Positions 16,461-25,273 of a stretch of 64,000 bases of DNA are shown here, one piece after another. Both the position numbers and the translations under genes were made by a program. Positions within the stretch are counted from its first letter, which is position 1; each line of letters opens with the position of its first letter. The notes under the pieces were generated by a model. It did no database searches, was not told the DNA's origin, and was given only the letters and a program-made list of their open reading frames with translations. The stretch spans positions 831,337-895,336 of the forward strand of contig NZ_JACVPW010000001.1 of NCBI RefSeq assembly GCF_018881715.1, written 5' to 3'. The stretch comes from Polynucleobacter parvulilacunae (GTDB lineage: Bacteria; Pseudomonadota; Gammaproteobacteria; Burkholderiales; Burkholderiaceae).

Positions 16461-16637
16461 ATGACAATGAAAAAAACAGACCTATATAAGAATTTGGCTT
16501 TGAAAACTGCGCAGGGAATGAAAAACGCTGCTAAGACTCCGAAGTTAGGCGCAGACGAGAAGGCAAAATCAAAAAAAGAACTAGCAAGCGCTAACCCCTT
16601 GCTAGCCTCTTTGTTGGGCAAGACCAAATCTAAGTAA
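16461..16637 (+). CDS. Small basic hypothetical protein (58 aa)
   Basis: A short frame from ATG 16461 to TAA 16637 encodes MTMKKTDLYKNLAL... and ends in LASLLGKTKSK. It is rich in Lys, Ala and Leu, with no membrane segment. It fills the gap between the HdeD-like gene and the acyltransferase gene. Reading it as real is based on its exact fit in the gap, on a composition unlike random translation, and on a plausible second Met at residue 3. Function unknown; a nucleic-acid or membrane-surface role is possible from the charge. Confidence 0.5.
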   Translation: MTMKKTDLYKNLALKTAQGMKNAAKTPKLGADEKAKSKKELASANPLLASLLGKTKSK

Positions 16638-16650
16638 ATATAAATAAGTC

Positions 16651-17712
16651 TTGAAGCACAATTCGTCGCTTTTTCTGATCGACATTCTCAAGGGCCTGGC
16701 GGCCTTGATGATCATTCTTCATCACCTCTCGAGTTATGGGCAAATTGCGGTAGACGCACGAATAGTGCTACCTGGCTTGATGACTTGGCTATTTGAGTAT
16801 GGTCGCTACGCAGTACAAATCTTTTTAGTTATGGCAGGTTATTTGGCTGCGCAGTCTTTGAGCCGCTATGCCAATGCTAAATTTAGCGCACATGCCTTAC
16901 TCAAGTTAATTCTGAATCGTTACCTACGTTTATTTGCGCCTTACGCAGCCGCACTTATTTTCACGATTGCTTGTGCCTATATTGCCCGTCTCTGGATAAA
17001 TGACGAATTTGTCGGCCAATCAGAAACGCTTTCGCAATTCTTGGCGCACCTATTTTTCATTCAGGGCATCTTAGGGCTAGATTCAATTTCTGCCGGCGCT
17101 TGGTATGTTGCGATCGATTGGCAGTTGTATTGCATATTGGCCATTTTGTTTTTATCGTTCCCAGGCTATCAAGCAATGATTTGGTTGATTGGTATTTTGG
17201 CGGTGAGCTCTTTGCTGTTCTTCAATCGCTCTGGTGAATATGAGGCGTATTTCATTTACTTTATTGGCTCTTATGGCTTAGGTGTTCTAGCTTATTTGGC
17301 TAGTGGCTTTCAAGATGCTGGTGTGAGGCGCGTAGCCAAAGTAGCCTTGATCTTAATTGGAATTATTATTGCCGCTGCTTCGTTTCAGCAAGTTTGGTTA
17401 AGAAACTTCCTGGCTTGGTTTGTGGCGCTAGCTTTGTATTTATGGGGCGATGTCACATACCCAAAAGTAAAAGGGAAAGATTTTTTCCTAAAAATGATTA
17501 CCTGGGGAAGTCAGCGTTCCTATTGCGCCTTCCTGATTCACTTCGCATTTATCTTGTTGGCAAATACACTCTATATTGCTTTGGGATTACATACACATCA
17601 AAGTGGTGTACTTGCAATTGTATTGATGCTGGGTGTTGTGATTTGCAGCATCTTTACCGCTAATTACTTTTATCGTTGGATAGAGATTCCGGCGAACAAA
17701 CTCAAGGTCTAA
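16651..17712 (+). CDS. Acyltransferase family 3 (OafA/YrhL type) membrane protein
   Basis: A 353-residue polytopic protein with about ten membrane segments. Members transfer acyl groups, usually acetyl, to cell-surface sugars. The active-site His is in ALMIILHHLSSYG (about residue 26), and the second family landmark is the Arg in GRYAVQIFLVMAGYLAAQS (about 52). The start is TTG at 16651; no ATG occurs before the catalytic helix, so TTG is the only reasonable choice. Substrate not predictable; an O-antigen or other glycan would be usual. Confidence 0.85.
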   Translation: MKHNSSLFLIDILKGLAALMIILHHLSSYGQIAVDARIVLPGLMTWLFEYGRYAVQIFLVMAGYLAAQSLSRYANAKFSAHALLKLILNRYLRLFAPYAAALIFTIACAYIARLWINDEFVGQSETLSQFLAHLFFIQGILGLDSISAGAWYVAIDWQLYCILAILFLSFPGYQAMIWLIGILAVSSLLFFNRSGEYEAYFIYFIGSYGLGVLAYLASGFQDAGVRRVAKVALILIGIIIAAASFQQVWLRNFLAWFVALALYLWGDVTYPKVKGKDFFLKMITWGSQRSYCAFLIHFAFILLANTLYIALGLHTHQSGVLAIVLMLGVVICSIFTANYFYRWIEIPANKLKV

Positions 17713-17725
17713 CCCAGAGCCTGGA

Positions 17726-18253
17726 TTAAAGGCCCATATCTTTGAGTACGCGAAAGATCTCGCGATAGGCCTTAGGTGGTTTGTTTTGTTCTTTCTCACG
17801 ACGCGCATTGCGTATCAAGGTGCGCATGTTCTGAATATCCATATCAGGATATTGCTCAATCATCTTTGTAAAGGCTTCATCGTTTGCAATTAGCCTGTCG
17901 CGATAGCTTTCTAAAAAATGCAGCTTAGCGGTTTCAGCTTTACTAACACCTTGAATCGCATCAAGACGTTTCTGAATCGCATCTAACTCTTCTTCATCTA
18001 GGAAGCGCATCAGCTTGCCTAGATATTGCTTGTGACGGCGGATCGCTTCAAAACTCTTAATTTTGTTAGTTTCAGCAATAGCGGTTTTAATTGCCTCATC
18101 AAGGGGAATGGTCTTCAAGGCATCGCTACTTAAGGCAGCCAACACTTCCGCCAATTTCTGGCGTTCGGTCATTTGGCGTTTGAGTTCCGACTTGCTGGGC
18201 CCTTCATCGGCGTCAACTAGTTTGGGAGTGCGATTCTTCTCATTAATATGCAT
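17726..18253 (-). CDS. darP: Ribosome-associated protein DarP/YjgA (DUF615)
   Basis: A 175-residue, highly charged, helical protein of the DUF615 family. YjgA of E. coli, renamed DarP, binds the late pre-50S subunit and promotes maturation of the peptidyl-transferase centre of 23S rRNA. Family-like parts are GPSKSELKRQMTERQKLAEVL near the N-terminus (about 18-38), IKSFEAIRRHKQYLGKLMR (about 68-86) and RTLIRNARREKEQNKPPKAYRE (about 143-164). It is divergent from the GMC oxidoreductase gene and convergent with the acyltransferase gene. Confidence 0.88.
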   Translation of the reverse strand: MHINEKNRTPKLVDADEGPSKSELKRQMTERQKLAEVLAALSSDALKTIPLDEAIKTAIAETNKIKSFEAIRRHKQYLGKLMRFLDEEELDAIQKRLDAIQGVSKAETAKLHFLESYRDRLIANDEAFTKMIEQYPDMDIQNMRTLIRNARREKEQNKPPKAYREIFRVLKDMGL

Positions 18254-18416
18254 GCCTTCATTTTAGACTGCTATTGAGGGTGTATATGGGGCGACTAATG
18301 GGATGCCTAAACATATGCCTGAGTAGATGCCTAATTCGCAAGATTGGTAAATAATAGGCATTCACAGCAGGAAAACCTGCCAACCATTGAATAACGCTTT
18401 ATTAGAAGCAAACAAT

Positions 18417-20042
18417 ATGACTCAAACAAACGCTTACGACTACATCATTATTGGGGCGGGTAGTGCTGGCTGTATGTTGGCCAAGCGCTTAACTGAAAAC
18501 CCAAGTAAGAAGGTTTTGCTGATTGAGGCAGGAAAGAACGACAACTACATCTGGATTCATATTCCAGTGGGGTATTTGTATTGCATCGATAACCCAAGAG
18601 CAGATTGGCGTTTTAAAACAGCCGCTGAAAAGGGCTTGAATGGCCGTTCATTGTTATATCCCCGTGGCCGTGTTTTAGGTGGCTGCTCATCCATTAACGG
18701 CATGATTTATATGCGCGGCCAAGCGGGGGATTACGATTCATGGGTGCAAGCAACAGGTGATGATTCTTGGTCTTGGGAGAACGCACTCAAACGTTACAAG
18801 TCATTTGAGGATTACCACGGCGCTGCTAATGAGTGGCACGGTAAAGGCGGGGAATGGACCGTTTCAAAGCAGCGCTTACGTTGGCCCATCATGGATCGAT
18901 TCAAAGAGGCCGCAGTTGAAGCAGGAATCCCAGCTACGGATGATTTTAATCAAGGCGATAACTTTGGTGTGGGTTACTTTGATGTTAGTCAGCGAGCCGG
19001 ATGGCGCTTAAATACTTCTAAGGCATTTTTAAGAGACGCTGCCAAACGCAGCAATCTCACTGTGCTGACTGAAGCAGTAGTAAGCAAACTCAAGATTGAT
19101 CCTGCTACTAAAAATTGTCTTGGTGTTGAGTATCTAAAAAATGGCGTTGCTGGCGAAGCGCTTTGCGCAATCGATCAAGGCGGTGAAGTGTTGTTGAGTG
19201 GCGGTGCAATTGGTAGCGTACAAATTTTGGAGCGCTCAGGTATTGGTGCAGCAACACATCTCAGTAAGCTGGGTATCCCTGTTATCGCTGATCTGCCAGG
19301 CGTAGGTGAGAATCTGCAAGACCATTTGCAGTTGCGCATGGTTTACAAGGTAAATGGTATTAAGACTTTGAACACCAAAGCCAATACCCTCTGGGGCAAG
19401 ATGATGATTGGCCTGGAGTATGTGCTTAAACGCTCTGGTCCGATGTCAATGGCGCCGTCACAGTTAGGTGCATTTGCATACAGTTCATCAGAACAAAAGA
19501 GTGCAAACTTGGAGTATCACGTGCAACCTCTATCTCTAGAAAAGTTTGGCGAAGACTTGCATTCATTTAATGCATTTACTGCCAGCGTATGTAATTTGCG
19601 CCCTACCTCACGCGGTAATGTGCATATCAATTCAACGGATCCTGAGGCGCCGCCAGTGATTAGTCCGAACTATTTATCGACCGATGAAGATCGCCAGGTA
19701 GCAGCAGAGTCTTTGCGTTTAACTCGTAAGATTGCCCAGCAAGCTGCGCTTGGACCTTATGCTCCAGAAGAGTACAAGCCAGGTATGCAATATCAAAGTG
19801 ATGATGAGTTGGTGAAGGCCGCTGGCGATATCGGTACTACGATCTTTCATCCGGTGGGTACGTGCAAGATGGGGCGCGCTGATGATCCGATGGCAGTGCT
19901 AGATTCAGAGTTGCGCGTGAGAGGCATTCATCACCTGCGCGTAGTAGATGCTTCAGCTATGCCAACGATTACTTCAGGTAACACTGCGGCTCCAACAATG
20001 ATGATTGCGCAGCGCGTAGCGGAATTGCTCACGCGTGCCTAA
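18417..20042 (+). CDS. GMC family FAD-dependent oxidoreductase (choline/alcohol dehydrogenase type)
   Basis: A 541-residue flavoenzyme that oxidises an alcohol group. FAD site YIIIGAGSAGC at residues 9-19; GMC signature GRVLGGCSSINGMIYMRG near residue 84; C-terminal catalytic region with GTIFHPVGTCKMG and VVDASAMPTITSGNTAAPTMM (about 478-530), giving the active-site His and Asn. Members include choline dehydrogenase BetA and AlkJ-type alcohol dehydrogenase; the substrate here is open. ATG 18417 is preferred over upstream TTG 18387 because the FAD motif then starts near residue 9, as is usual. The next gene overlaps its end by eight bases. Confidence 0.9.
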   Translation: MTQTNAYDYIIIGAGSAGCMLAKRLTENPSKKVLLIEAGKNDNYIWIHIPVGYLYCIDNPRADWRFKTAAEKGLNGRSLLYPRGRVLGGCSSINGMIYMRGQAGDYDSWVQATGDDSWSWENALKRYKSFEDYHGAANEWHGKGGEWTVSKQRLRWPIMDRFKEAAVEAGIPATDDFNQGDNFGVGYFDVSQRAGWRLNTSKAFLRDAAKRSNLTVLTEAVVSKLKIDPATKNCLGVEYLKNGVAGEALCAIDQGGEVLLSGGAIGSVQILERSGIGAATHLSKLGIPVIADLPGVGENLQDHLQLRMVYKVNGIKTLNTKANTLWGKMMIGLEYVLKRSGPMSMAPSQLGAFAYSSSEQKSANLEYHVQPLSLEKFGEDLHSFNAFTASVCNLRPTSRGNVHINSTDPEAPPVISPNYLSTDEDRQVAAESLRLTRKIAQQAALGPYAPEEYKPGMQYQSDDELVKAAGDIGTTIFHPVGTCKMGRADDPMAVLDSELRVRGIHHLRVVDASAMPTITSGNTAAPTMMIAQRVAELLTRA

Positions 20043-20961
20043 GGTGACCAAAGCTACGCAGAAAGCTTACACATTACCGGCGAGCCATTTATTGTTGGCG
20101 CTCGCCATTGTGGCAGTGTGGGGTACTAACTTTGTAGTGATTAAGTTGTCACTCGGAGCATTTCCACCATTTCTATTCGCAGCGCTGCGTTATACGTTTG
20201 CATTTCTGCCATTAGTCTTTTTTGTACCCAAGCCCAAAGTCTCGTGGGTCAACCTTTGTGTTTATGGGCTGGCAGTAGGAGTGGGGCAGTTCGGCATCTT
20301 GTATTTTGCGATTGATGGCCGTATCTCCCCGGGCTTGGCGTCACTGGTAATTCAGACCCAGGTATTTTTCACGATCGGTTTTGCCATGTTCTTTGCCAAA
20401 GAGCGTTTACGTACCTATCAAATGGTGGCGGTATTAGTGGCCATGACCGGCCTGGCAATTATTGCGCTGCACACAGATGCAAACACCACCTTTCTTGGCT
20501 TAGCCTTGGTGGTTTTTACGGGGTTTTCATGGGGCGTGGCAAATACTGTTAGCCGTAGGGCTGGGTCAATCAATATGCTGGCCTATGTGATTTGGGCTAG
20601 TGCTTTTGCAATTCCCCCCTTATTTGCCATTTCCTTCCTATTTGAGGGTGGGTGGGAGCATATGAATGCCTCATTAAGCTCAGCTCCAGCAGGGGCATGG
20701 GCAGGGGTTCTGTGGCAGTCATGGGGTAACACCATATTTGGTTACTCAGCCTGGGCCTGGCTGCTTTCCAAGCATCCAGCCGCCGTAGTGGCGCCGGCAC
20801 CCTTGCTAGTCCCTATATTTGGTATGGGGGCAGCAGCCTATTTCTTGGCTGAGCCCCTGCCTTTATGGAAGATTATGGCTGCGGGGTTAGTGATTACTGG
20901 CTTAGTTGTGAATTTATTCTGGCCAGGTATTGCATCAGCTCTCAAAAGGAAACTTTCTTAA
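20035..20961 (+). CDS. EamA family (DMT superfamily) transporter
   Basis: A 308-residue protein with ten predicted membrane segments in two EamA repeats (about residues 14-150 and 160-300). It has the family traits AIVAVWGTNFVVIKLSL and the second-repeat PLLVPIFGMGAAAYFLAEPL. E. coli EamA exports cysteine and O-acetylserine; others move amino acids or nucleosides. The start is taken at GTG 20035, within the end of the oxidoreductase gene; GTG 20044 is an alternative. The overlap suggests co-transcription with the GMC gene. Confidence 0.85.
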   Translation: MPKVTKATQKAYTLPASHLLLALAIVAVWGTNFVVIKLSLGAFPPFLFAALRYTFAFLPLVFFVPKPKVSWVNLCVYGLAVGVGQFGILYFAIDGRISPGLASLVIQTQVFFTIGFAMFFAKERLRTYQMVAVLVAMTGLAIIALHTDANTTFLGLALVVFTGFSWGVANTVSRRAGSINMLAYVIWASAFAIPPLFAISFLFEGGWEHMNASLSSAPAGAWAGVLWQSWGNTIFGYSAWAWLLSKHPAAVVAPAPLLVPIFGMGAAAYFLAEPLPLWKIMAAGLVITGLVVNLFWPGIASALKRKLS

Positions 20962-20997
20962 GCAGGCAGCCCTTAAGTAGCGCTAATGTAAAACCCT

Positions 20998-21027
20998 AAT
21001 ACAAAGCCCTTTTTTTGCCTTTGTATT
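20998..21027 (+). terminator. Possible hairpin terminator after the EamA gene
   Basis: Perfect 9-bp arms AATACAAAG (20998-21006) and CTTTGTATT (21019-21027) with a 12-base T-rich loop. The stem is A+T-rich and lacks a trailing T tract, so it may be an operator or a weak terminator; it lies 81 bases before livK. Confidence 0.4.
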
Positions 21028-21107
21028 AACAGTAAGATAAGTGTTCGTTTCAAGTTGTACCTAAAAAAGAATTTATTTAATTAAGCATTTTTAGTCATGG
21101 AGACTTT

Positions 21108-22292
21108 ATGAATATTCGTCGTCACATTTTTGCATTAGCTGCTACTGCAATGCTCTCAACCGGTGCTTACGCTGCCGATATCAAACTTGGTGTTGCTGGT
21201 CCATTTACTGGCGGCTCATCCTCAATGGGTGTGAGTATGCGTGACGGTGTTCGTCTTGCTACAAAAGAAATTAATGCTGCTGGCGGCATCAATGGCAACA
21301 AAATCGTTTTAGTTGAGCGCGATGATGAAGCTAAAAATGAGCGTGGCGTGCAAATTGCACAAGAGTTGATTAACAACGAAAAAGTAGTTGCTACTTTGGG
21401 TTACATCAACACCGGCGTTGCATTGGCTTCACAACGCTTTTATCAAGAAGCAAAGATTCCAGTATTCAACAACGTTGCAACAGGTACATTAATTACTCAT
21501 CAGTTCCCAAATGCTGCTGAAAACTATGTTTTCCGTAATGCTGCCGCTGACAATATTCAAGCTCCAATGATCGCTAAAGAGGCGGTTGAAAAGCGTGGCT
21601 TGAAGAAAGTGGCGATTTTGGCTGACTCTACAAACTACGGTCAGTTAGGTCGCGAAGACTTAGAAAAAGCATTGAAGACATATGGCGTAACTCCAGTTGC
21701 AACTGAGAAGTTCAATATTGGTGACGTTGATATGACTTCACAATTGCTCAAAGCAAAAAATGCTGGTGCTGATGTGATTTTGACTTACGCAATTGGACCT
21801 GAGTTGGCACAAATTGCTAACGGTATGGCGAAGTTGGGTTGGAAGAAGCCAATGATTGGTTCATGGACATTGTCTATGGCCAGCTTTATTGATACAGCGG
21901 GCAAGAATGGTAACGGCGCAACAATGCCAGAAACTTTCATTCAAAGCCCTGCAACAACTCCAAAGCGTAAATCTTTCGTAGATGCATACCTCAAGGATTT
22001 CAAGCCTAAGAACGGCATCATCGCTTCACCAGTATCAGCTGCTCAAGGTTACGACTCTGTATACCTCTTGGCTGCTGCTATCAAGCAAGCTAACAGCACT
22101 GAAGGACCAAAGATCTTGGCAGCATTGCAAGACCTCAAGACTCCAGTTGATGGCGTAGTAATGACTTACAACAAGCCATTCTCTGCAACAGACCATGAAG
22201 CAATCAAGGCCAAGGACGTAGTAATGGGCGTTGTAGAAAACGGCCGTGTTGAGTTCTTGAATGCTGAGGACGCTACAGCTAAGAAGAAGTAA
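21108..22292 (+). CDS. livK: Branched-chain amino acid ABC transporter, substrate-binding protein
   Basis: The periplasmic receptor (394 residues) for leucine, isoleucine and valine or related compounds. A signal peptide spans residues 1-22 (cleavage after AYA). The mature part shows the type I fold: IKLGVAGPFTGGSSSMG at the ligand pocket, KEINAAGGINGNKIVLVERDDE and AQELINNEKVVATLGYI (positions about 24-110). Codon use is biased towards a few codons, as in highly expressed genes. The gene precedes livH-livMG-livF but is separated from them by a terminator hairpin, so the receptor can be made in excess. True ligand cannot be told: LivK-like proteins also bind amides and aromatic acids. Confidence 0.92.
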   Translation: MNIRRHIFALAATAMLSTGAYAADIKLGVAGPFTGGSSSMGVSMRDGVRLATKEINAAGGINGNKIVLVERDDEAKNERGVQIAQELINNEKVVATLGYINTGVALASQRFYQEAKIPVFNNVATGTLITHQFPNAAENYVFRNAAADNIQAPMIAKEAVEKRGLKKVAILADSTNYGQLGREDLEKALKTYGVTPVATEKFNIGDVDMTSQLLKAKNAGADVILTYAIGPELAQIANGMAKLGWKKPMIGSWTLSMASFIDTAGKNGNGATMPETFIQSPATTPKRKSFVDAYLKDFKPKNGIIASPVSAAQGYDSVYLLAAAIKQANSTEGPKILAALQDLKTPVDGVVMTYNKPFSATDHEAIKAKDVVMGVVENGRVEFLNAEDATAKKK

Positions 22293-22346
22293 TTCAATTA
22301 CTAAGGCAGGCAATCTACTAGTTATTTTGCACTGCAGCATTTGATA

Positions 22347-22381
22347 AAGCAAAGCGCCGCCCAAAAAGCGGCGTTTTGCTT
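22347..22381 (+). terminator. Intra-operon terminator between livK and livH
   Basis: AAGCAAAGCGCCGC (22347-22360), loop CCAAAAA, then GCGGCGTTTTGCTT (22368-22381): a G+C-rich stem extended by A/T pairs. Probably a partial terminator that lowers transcription into the membrane components. Confidence 0.8.
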
Positions 22382-22433
22382 ACAATGTCGGATTCGTCAA
22401 TAAAACAGTTTTTAGAATATTTAGGCCAATAAC

Positions 22434-23312
22434 ATGGACATGTTTGCACAAATCCTCTCGAGCGGTATAGCAGTGGGGATGATCTACGCGGTCATCGCGT
22501 TCGGTTTCCAGCTAACTTTTGCCACATCTGGCACCTTGAACTTCGGTCAGGGTGAAGCGCTGATGTTAGGTGCTCTTGTAGGTTTAACTTGTGTAGATAC
22601 CTTTGGCATGAATTACTGGGTAATGATTCCAGTAGTTTGCTTGTTTGGTATGTTGCAAGGTAGCTTTGTAGAGCTCATCGGCGTACGTCCTGCAATCAAG
22701 ATCAAATCTGAGTTTGGTTGGATTATGTCTACCATCGCTCTCGGTATTATTTTTAAGAACGTGGCTGAAAATATTTGGGGTCGTGATGCATTGCCATTTC
22801 CATCGCCGTTGCCAATGGAGCCAATGAGTTTCTTGGGCGCAAATATTCTGCCAATGGAAATTTTGGTAGTCGTGGGCGCATTGGTGATGATGTTGTTGGT
22901 GGAGTTCTTTAACCGTAAAACGATTTACGGTAAAGCGGTTGTTGCGACAGCAAATGACCGTGATGCAGCTGGCTTGATGGGTATTAATACCAGCGTAGTC
23001 ATTACCTTCTCTTATGCGCTTTCTTCTTTGACCGCAGCGTTTGCAGGCGTATTAATTGCGCCGTTAACCCTGACTGGCGCAACTATGGGCGGCGCTTTAG
23101 GTTTGAAGGCTTTCGCGGTTGCAATTATTGGCGGCTTATCTAGCGGCCTCGGAATTATTGTTGGTGGTTTGATTCTCGGTATCGTAGAAACAGCAACCGG
23201 TTTTTATATCTCTACTGGCTACAAAGATGTTCCAGGTTTGATTTTGTTATTGCTTGTGTTGGCGTACAAACCATCTGGTCTCTTCGGCAAATCTGCGATT
23301 AAGAAAGTTTAA
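22434..23312 (+). CDS. livH: Branched-chain amino acid ABC transporter, permease LivH
   Basis: A 292-residue inner-membrane permease with about eight segments, pairing with the LivM domain of the next gene. Family-like parts: GMIYAVIAFGFQLTFATSGTLNFGQGEALMLGA (about 14-46) and the LKAFAVAIIGGLSSGLGIIVGGLILGIVE stretch (about 222-250), which carries the EAA-like loop contacting the ATPases. It overlaps livM-livG by one base (TAATG), indicating translational coupling. Confidence 0.93.
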   Translation: MDMFAQILSSGIAVGMIYAVIAFGFQLTFATSGTLNFGQGEALMLGALVGLTCVDTFGMNYWVMIPVVCLFGMLQGSFVELIGVRPAIKIKSEFGWIMSTIALGIIFKNVAENIWGRDALPFPSPLPMEPMSFLGANILPMEILVVVGALVMMLLVEFFNRKTIYGKAVVATANDRDAAGLMGINTSVVITFSYALSSLTAAFAGVLIAPLTLTGATMGGALGLKAFAVAIIGGLSSGLGIIVGGLILGIVETATGFYISTGYKDVPGLILLLLVLAYKPSGLFGKSAIKKV

Positions 23313-25243
23313 TGATGAAATTGAAGTCTCTATTACCTATATTGATTGCGATTGCGGGCCTGATTTGTTTGCCCCTCTTTATTCACAACCCTTACTACAT
23401 TCACTTGGTTGAAACGATTCTGATCTACACCATTTTGTTATATGGTTTGGATATTGTTGTTGGTTATGTTGGTCAGGTTTCTTTAGGGCATGCAGCCTTA
23501 TTCGGAATTGGATCGTATACCGCTGGTGTTTTGTATTTCCACTTTGGCATGCCAATCTGGGTCAATATCCCGGCTGCCATTGTTGTTACCGCAATCTTTG
23601 GTGGCATCTTAGCTTTGCCAGCATTGAAGGTGATTGGACCCTATTTAGCGATGGTGACCTTGGCATTCGGTACGATCGCGCAGATTCTGATTAATGAGAT
23701 GACTTGGTTGACCGAAGGACCTTTGGGCATCAAGATCCCAAAGCCAGAGTTAATGGGTGTGCCAATGACTAAGGCGGAGTACTTCTGGTTAGTTTCTGCA
23801 GTTTTGATTATTTCTTTGGTCGTAGTCGACCGTTTTGTGAAGTCCCAGATTGGCCGTGCATTCGAAGCTTTGCGCGATAGTCCAATTGCTTGCGACTGTA
23901 TGGGTGTATCTGTATATCGCTTTAAGGTGATCGCATTTGTGATTAGCGCTGGCTTTGCTGGTTTAGCTGGTTGCTTGTACGCCTATTCAGAGCAATACAT
24001 TTCACCCAATACCTATAACAATGAGTTAGCTGTTCTCTTCTTGCTCGGCATTATTATGGGCGGACGTAAGTCTCGCTTGGGCGCATTGATTGGTGCTGCC
24101 ATCATCGTATTGTTGCCAAAACTCTTGGACGACATCAATCTATTCCGCATCGTTGCTTCGGTTATTGCAATCGTGGTGGTTATAGGTGCTGGCATGGCTC
24201 TATCCAAGAAGATAACTACTCCTAAGCGCGTAGCTCTTCCTATCGCTGGTGTGGTGGGCTTAGCAGCATTTTCATTCTGGTTGAATAGCATTTCTGACTG
24301 GCGCTTGAGTATTTTCGGCTTCATGATTTTGCTGGTGGTGTATTACTTGCAAAGCGGTATCGTTGGTTTCGCGAAAAGCTTCTATCAATCCATGGTCGGG
24401 AAAGCTAAAACTACCCGTGGTGGTGATGCTGAAGTGGTGGACGACTCCATTAGCTTCATTAGCACTGTTGCTAATCAAAACACTGGTGCTGAGCTCCTGA
24501 AAGTTGACTCTGTATTGATGCAGTTTGGTGGCTTGAAGGCGCTGAATAATGTTGATCTCAGCATCAAGCGCGGTACTATTCACGGCTTGATCGGTCCTAA
24601 CGGTTCCGGTAAGAGCACGATGATGAACGTGTTGACTGGTATCTATGTGCCTACAGCTGGTAATGTGTTGTACGCTGGTGAAAGCGTTGTTGGTAAGACA
24701 TCTTCTGATATCGCCTTGTCTGGTATCGCGCGTACCTTCCAAAACGTTCAGCTCTTCGGTGAGATGACTGCTATCCAAAATATTTTGGTTGGTTTGCATC
24801 ACACTTTCAAATCCAATATGGTAGAAATTGCATTGCATCTGCCACGTTACAAGAAAGAAGAAGCTGAAGCGCATGCTCGTGCGATGGCATTGCTTAAGTT
24901 CGTTGGTCTGGATGACTTGGCGAACGAAGAAGCGCGTAACTTGCCATACGGTAAGCAGCGTTTGCTTGAGATTGCCCGTGCCTTGGCATTGGATCCTGAG
25001 TTACTCTTGTTGGATGAGCCTGCTGCAGGTTTGACAGCTCCTGATATTAAAGAACTCTTGCGCATTATTCGTAAGATCCGCGATAGCGGTATTACCTTCA
25101 TCCTGATTGAGCATCACATGGATGTGGTGATGTCAGTTTGTGACACCGTTTCTGTATTGGACTTCGGTCAGAAGATTGCAGAAGGTAAGCCAGCTGAAGT
25201 TCAGGCAGACGAGAAGGTGATTCATGCCTACTTGGGTACTTAA
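23312..25243 (+). CDS. livMG: Fused branched-chain amino acid ABC transporter permease-ATPase (LivM-LivG)
   Basis: One 643-residue chain joins the second permease and the first ATPase of the transporter. Residues about 1-355 are LivM (GYVGQVSLGHAALFGIGSY near 50; eight or more membrane segments plus two extra near 310 and 335). A hydrophilic linker of about 35 residues follows. Residues about 390-643 are the LivG ATPase: Walker A GPNGSGKST near 428, the family variant of the signature motif (LPYGKQRLLEIARAL), and Walker B LLLLDEPAAGL. There is no frameshift or stop at the join. Fused LivM-LivG proteins are known in Burkholderiales relatives, so this is lineage-typical and not a broken gene. 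Confidence 0.93.
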   Translation: MMKLKSLLPILIAIAGLICLPLFIHNPYYIHLVETILIYTILLYGLDIVVGYVGQVSLGHAALFGIGSYTAGVLYFHFGMPIWVNIPAAIVVTAIFGGILALPALKVIGPYLAMVTLAFGTIAQILINEMTWLTEGPLGIKIPKPELMGVPMTKAEYFWLVSAVLIISLVVVDRFVKSQIGRAFEALRDSPIACDCMGVSVYRFKVIAFVISAGFAGLAGCLYAYSEQYISPNTYNNELAVLFLLGIIMGGRKSRLGALIGAAIIVLLPKLLDDINLFRIVASVIAIVVVIGAGMALSKKITTPKRVALPIAGVVGLAAFSFWLNSISDWRLSIFGFMILLVVYYLQSGIVGFAKSFYQSMVGKAKTTRGGDAEVVDDSISFISTVANQNTGAELLKVDSVLMQFGGLKALNNVDLSIKRGTIHGLIGPNGSGKSTMMNVLTGIYVPTAGNVLYAGESVVGKTSSDIALSGIARTFQNVQLFGEMTAIQNILVGLHHTFKSNMVEIALHLPRYKKEEAEAHARAMALLKFVGLDDLANEEARNLPYGKQRLLEIARALALDPELLLLDEPAAGLTAPDIKELLRIIRKIRDSGITFILIEHHMDVVMSVCDTVSVLDFGQKIAEGKPAEVQADEKVIHAYLGT

Positions 25244-25273
25244 TCACTAGAACATATTGAATCGGTAAATACC

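Noticed and set aside
18367..18380. GCAGG-AAAA-CCTGC hairpin before the GMC gene
   Set aside because: Short stem without T tract; not enough to call a terminator or riboswitch.
24272..24874. A 200-codon minus-strand frame inside livM-livG
   Set aside because: Antisense to well-supported domains on both sides of the fusion; no motif.
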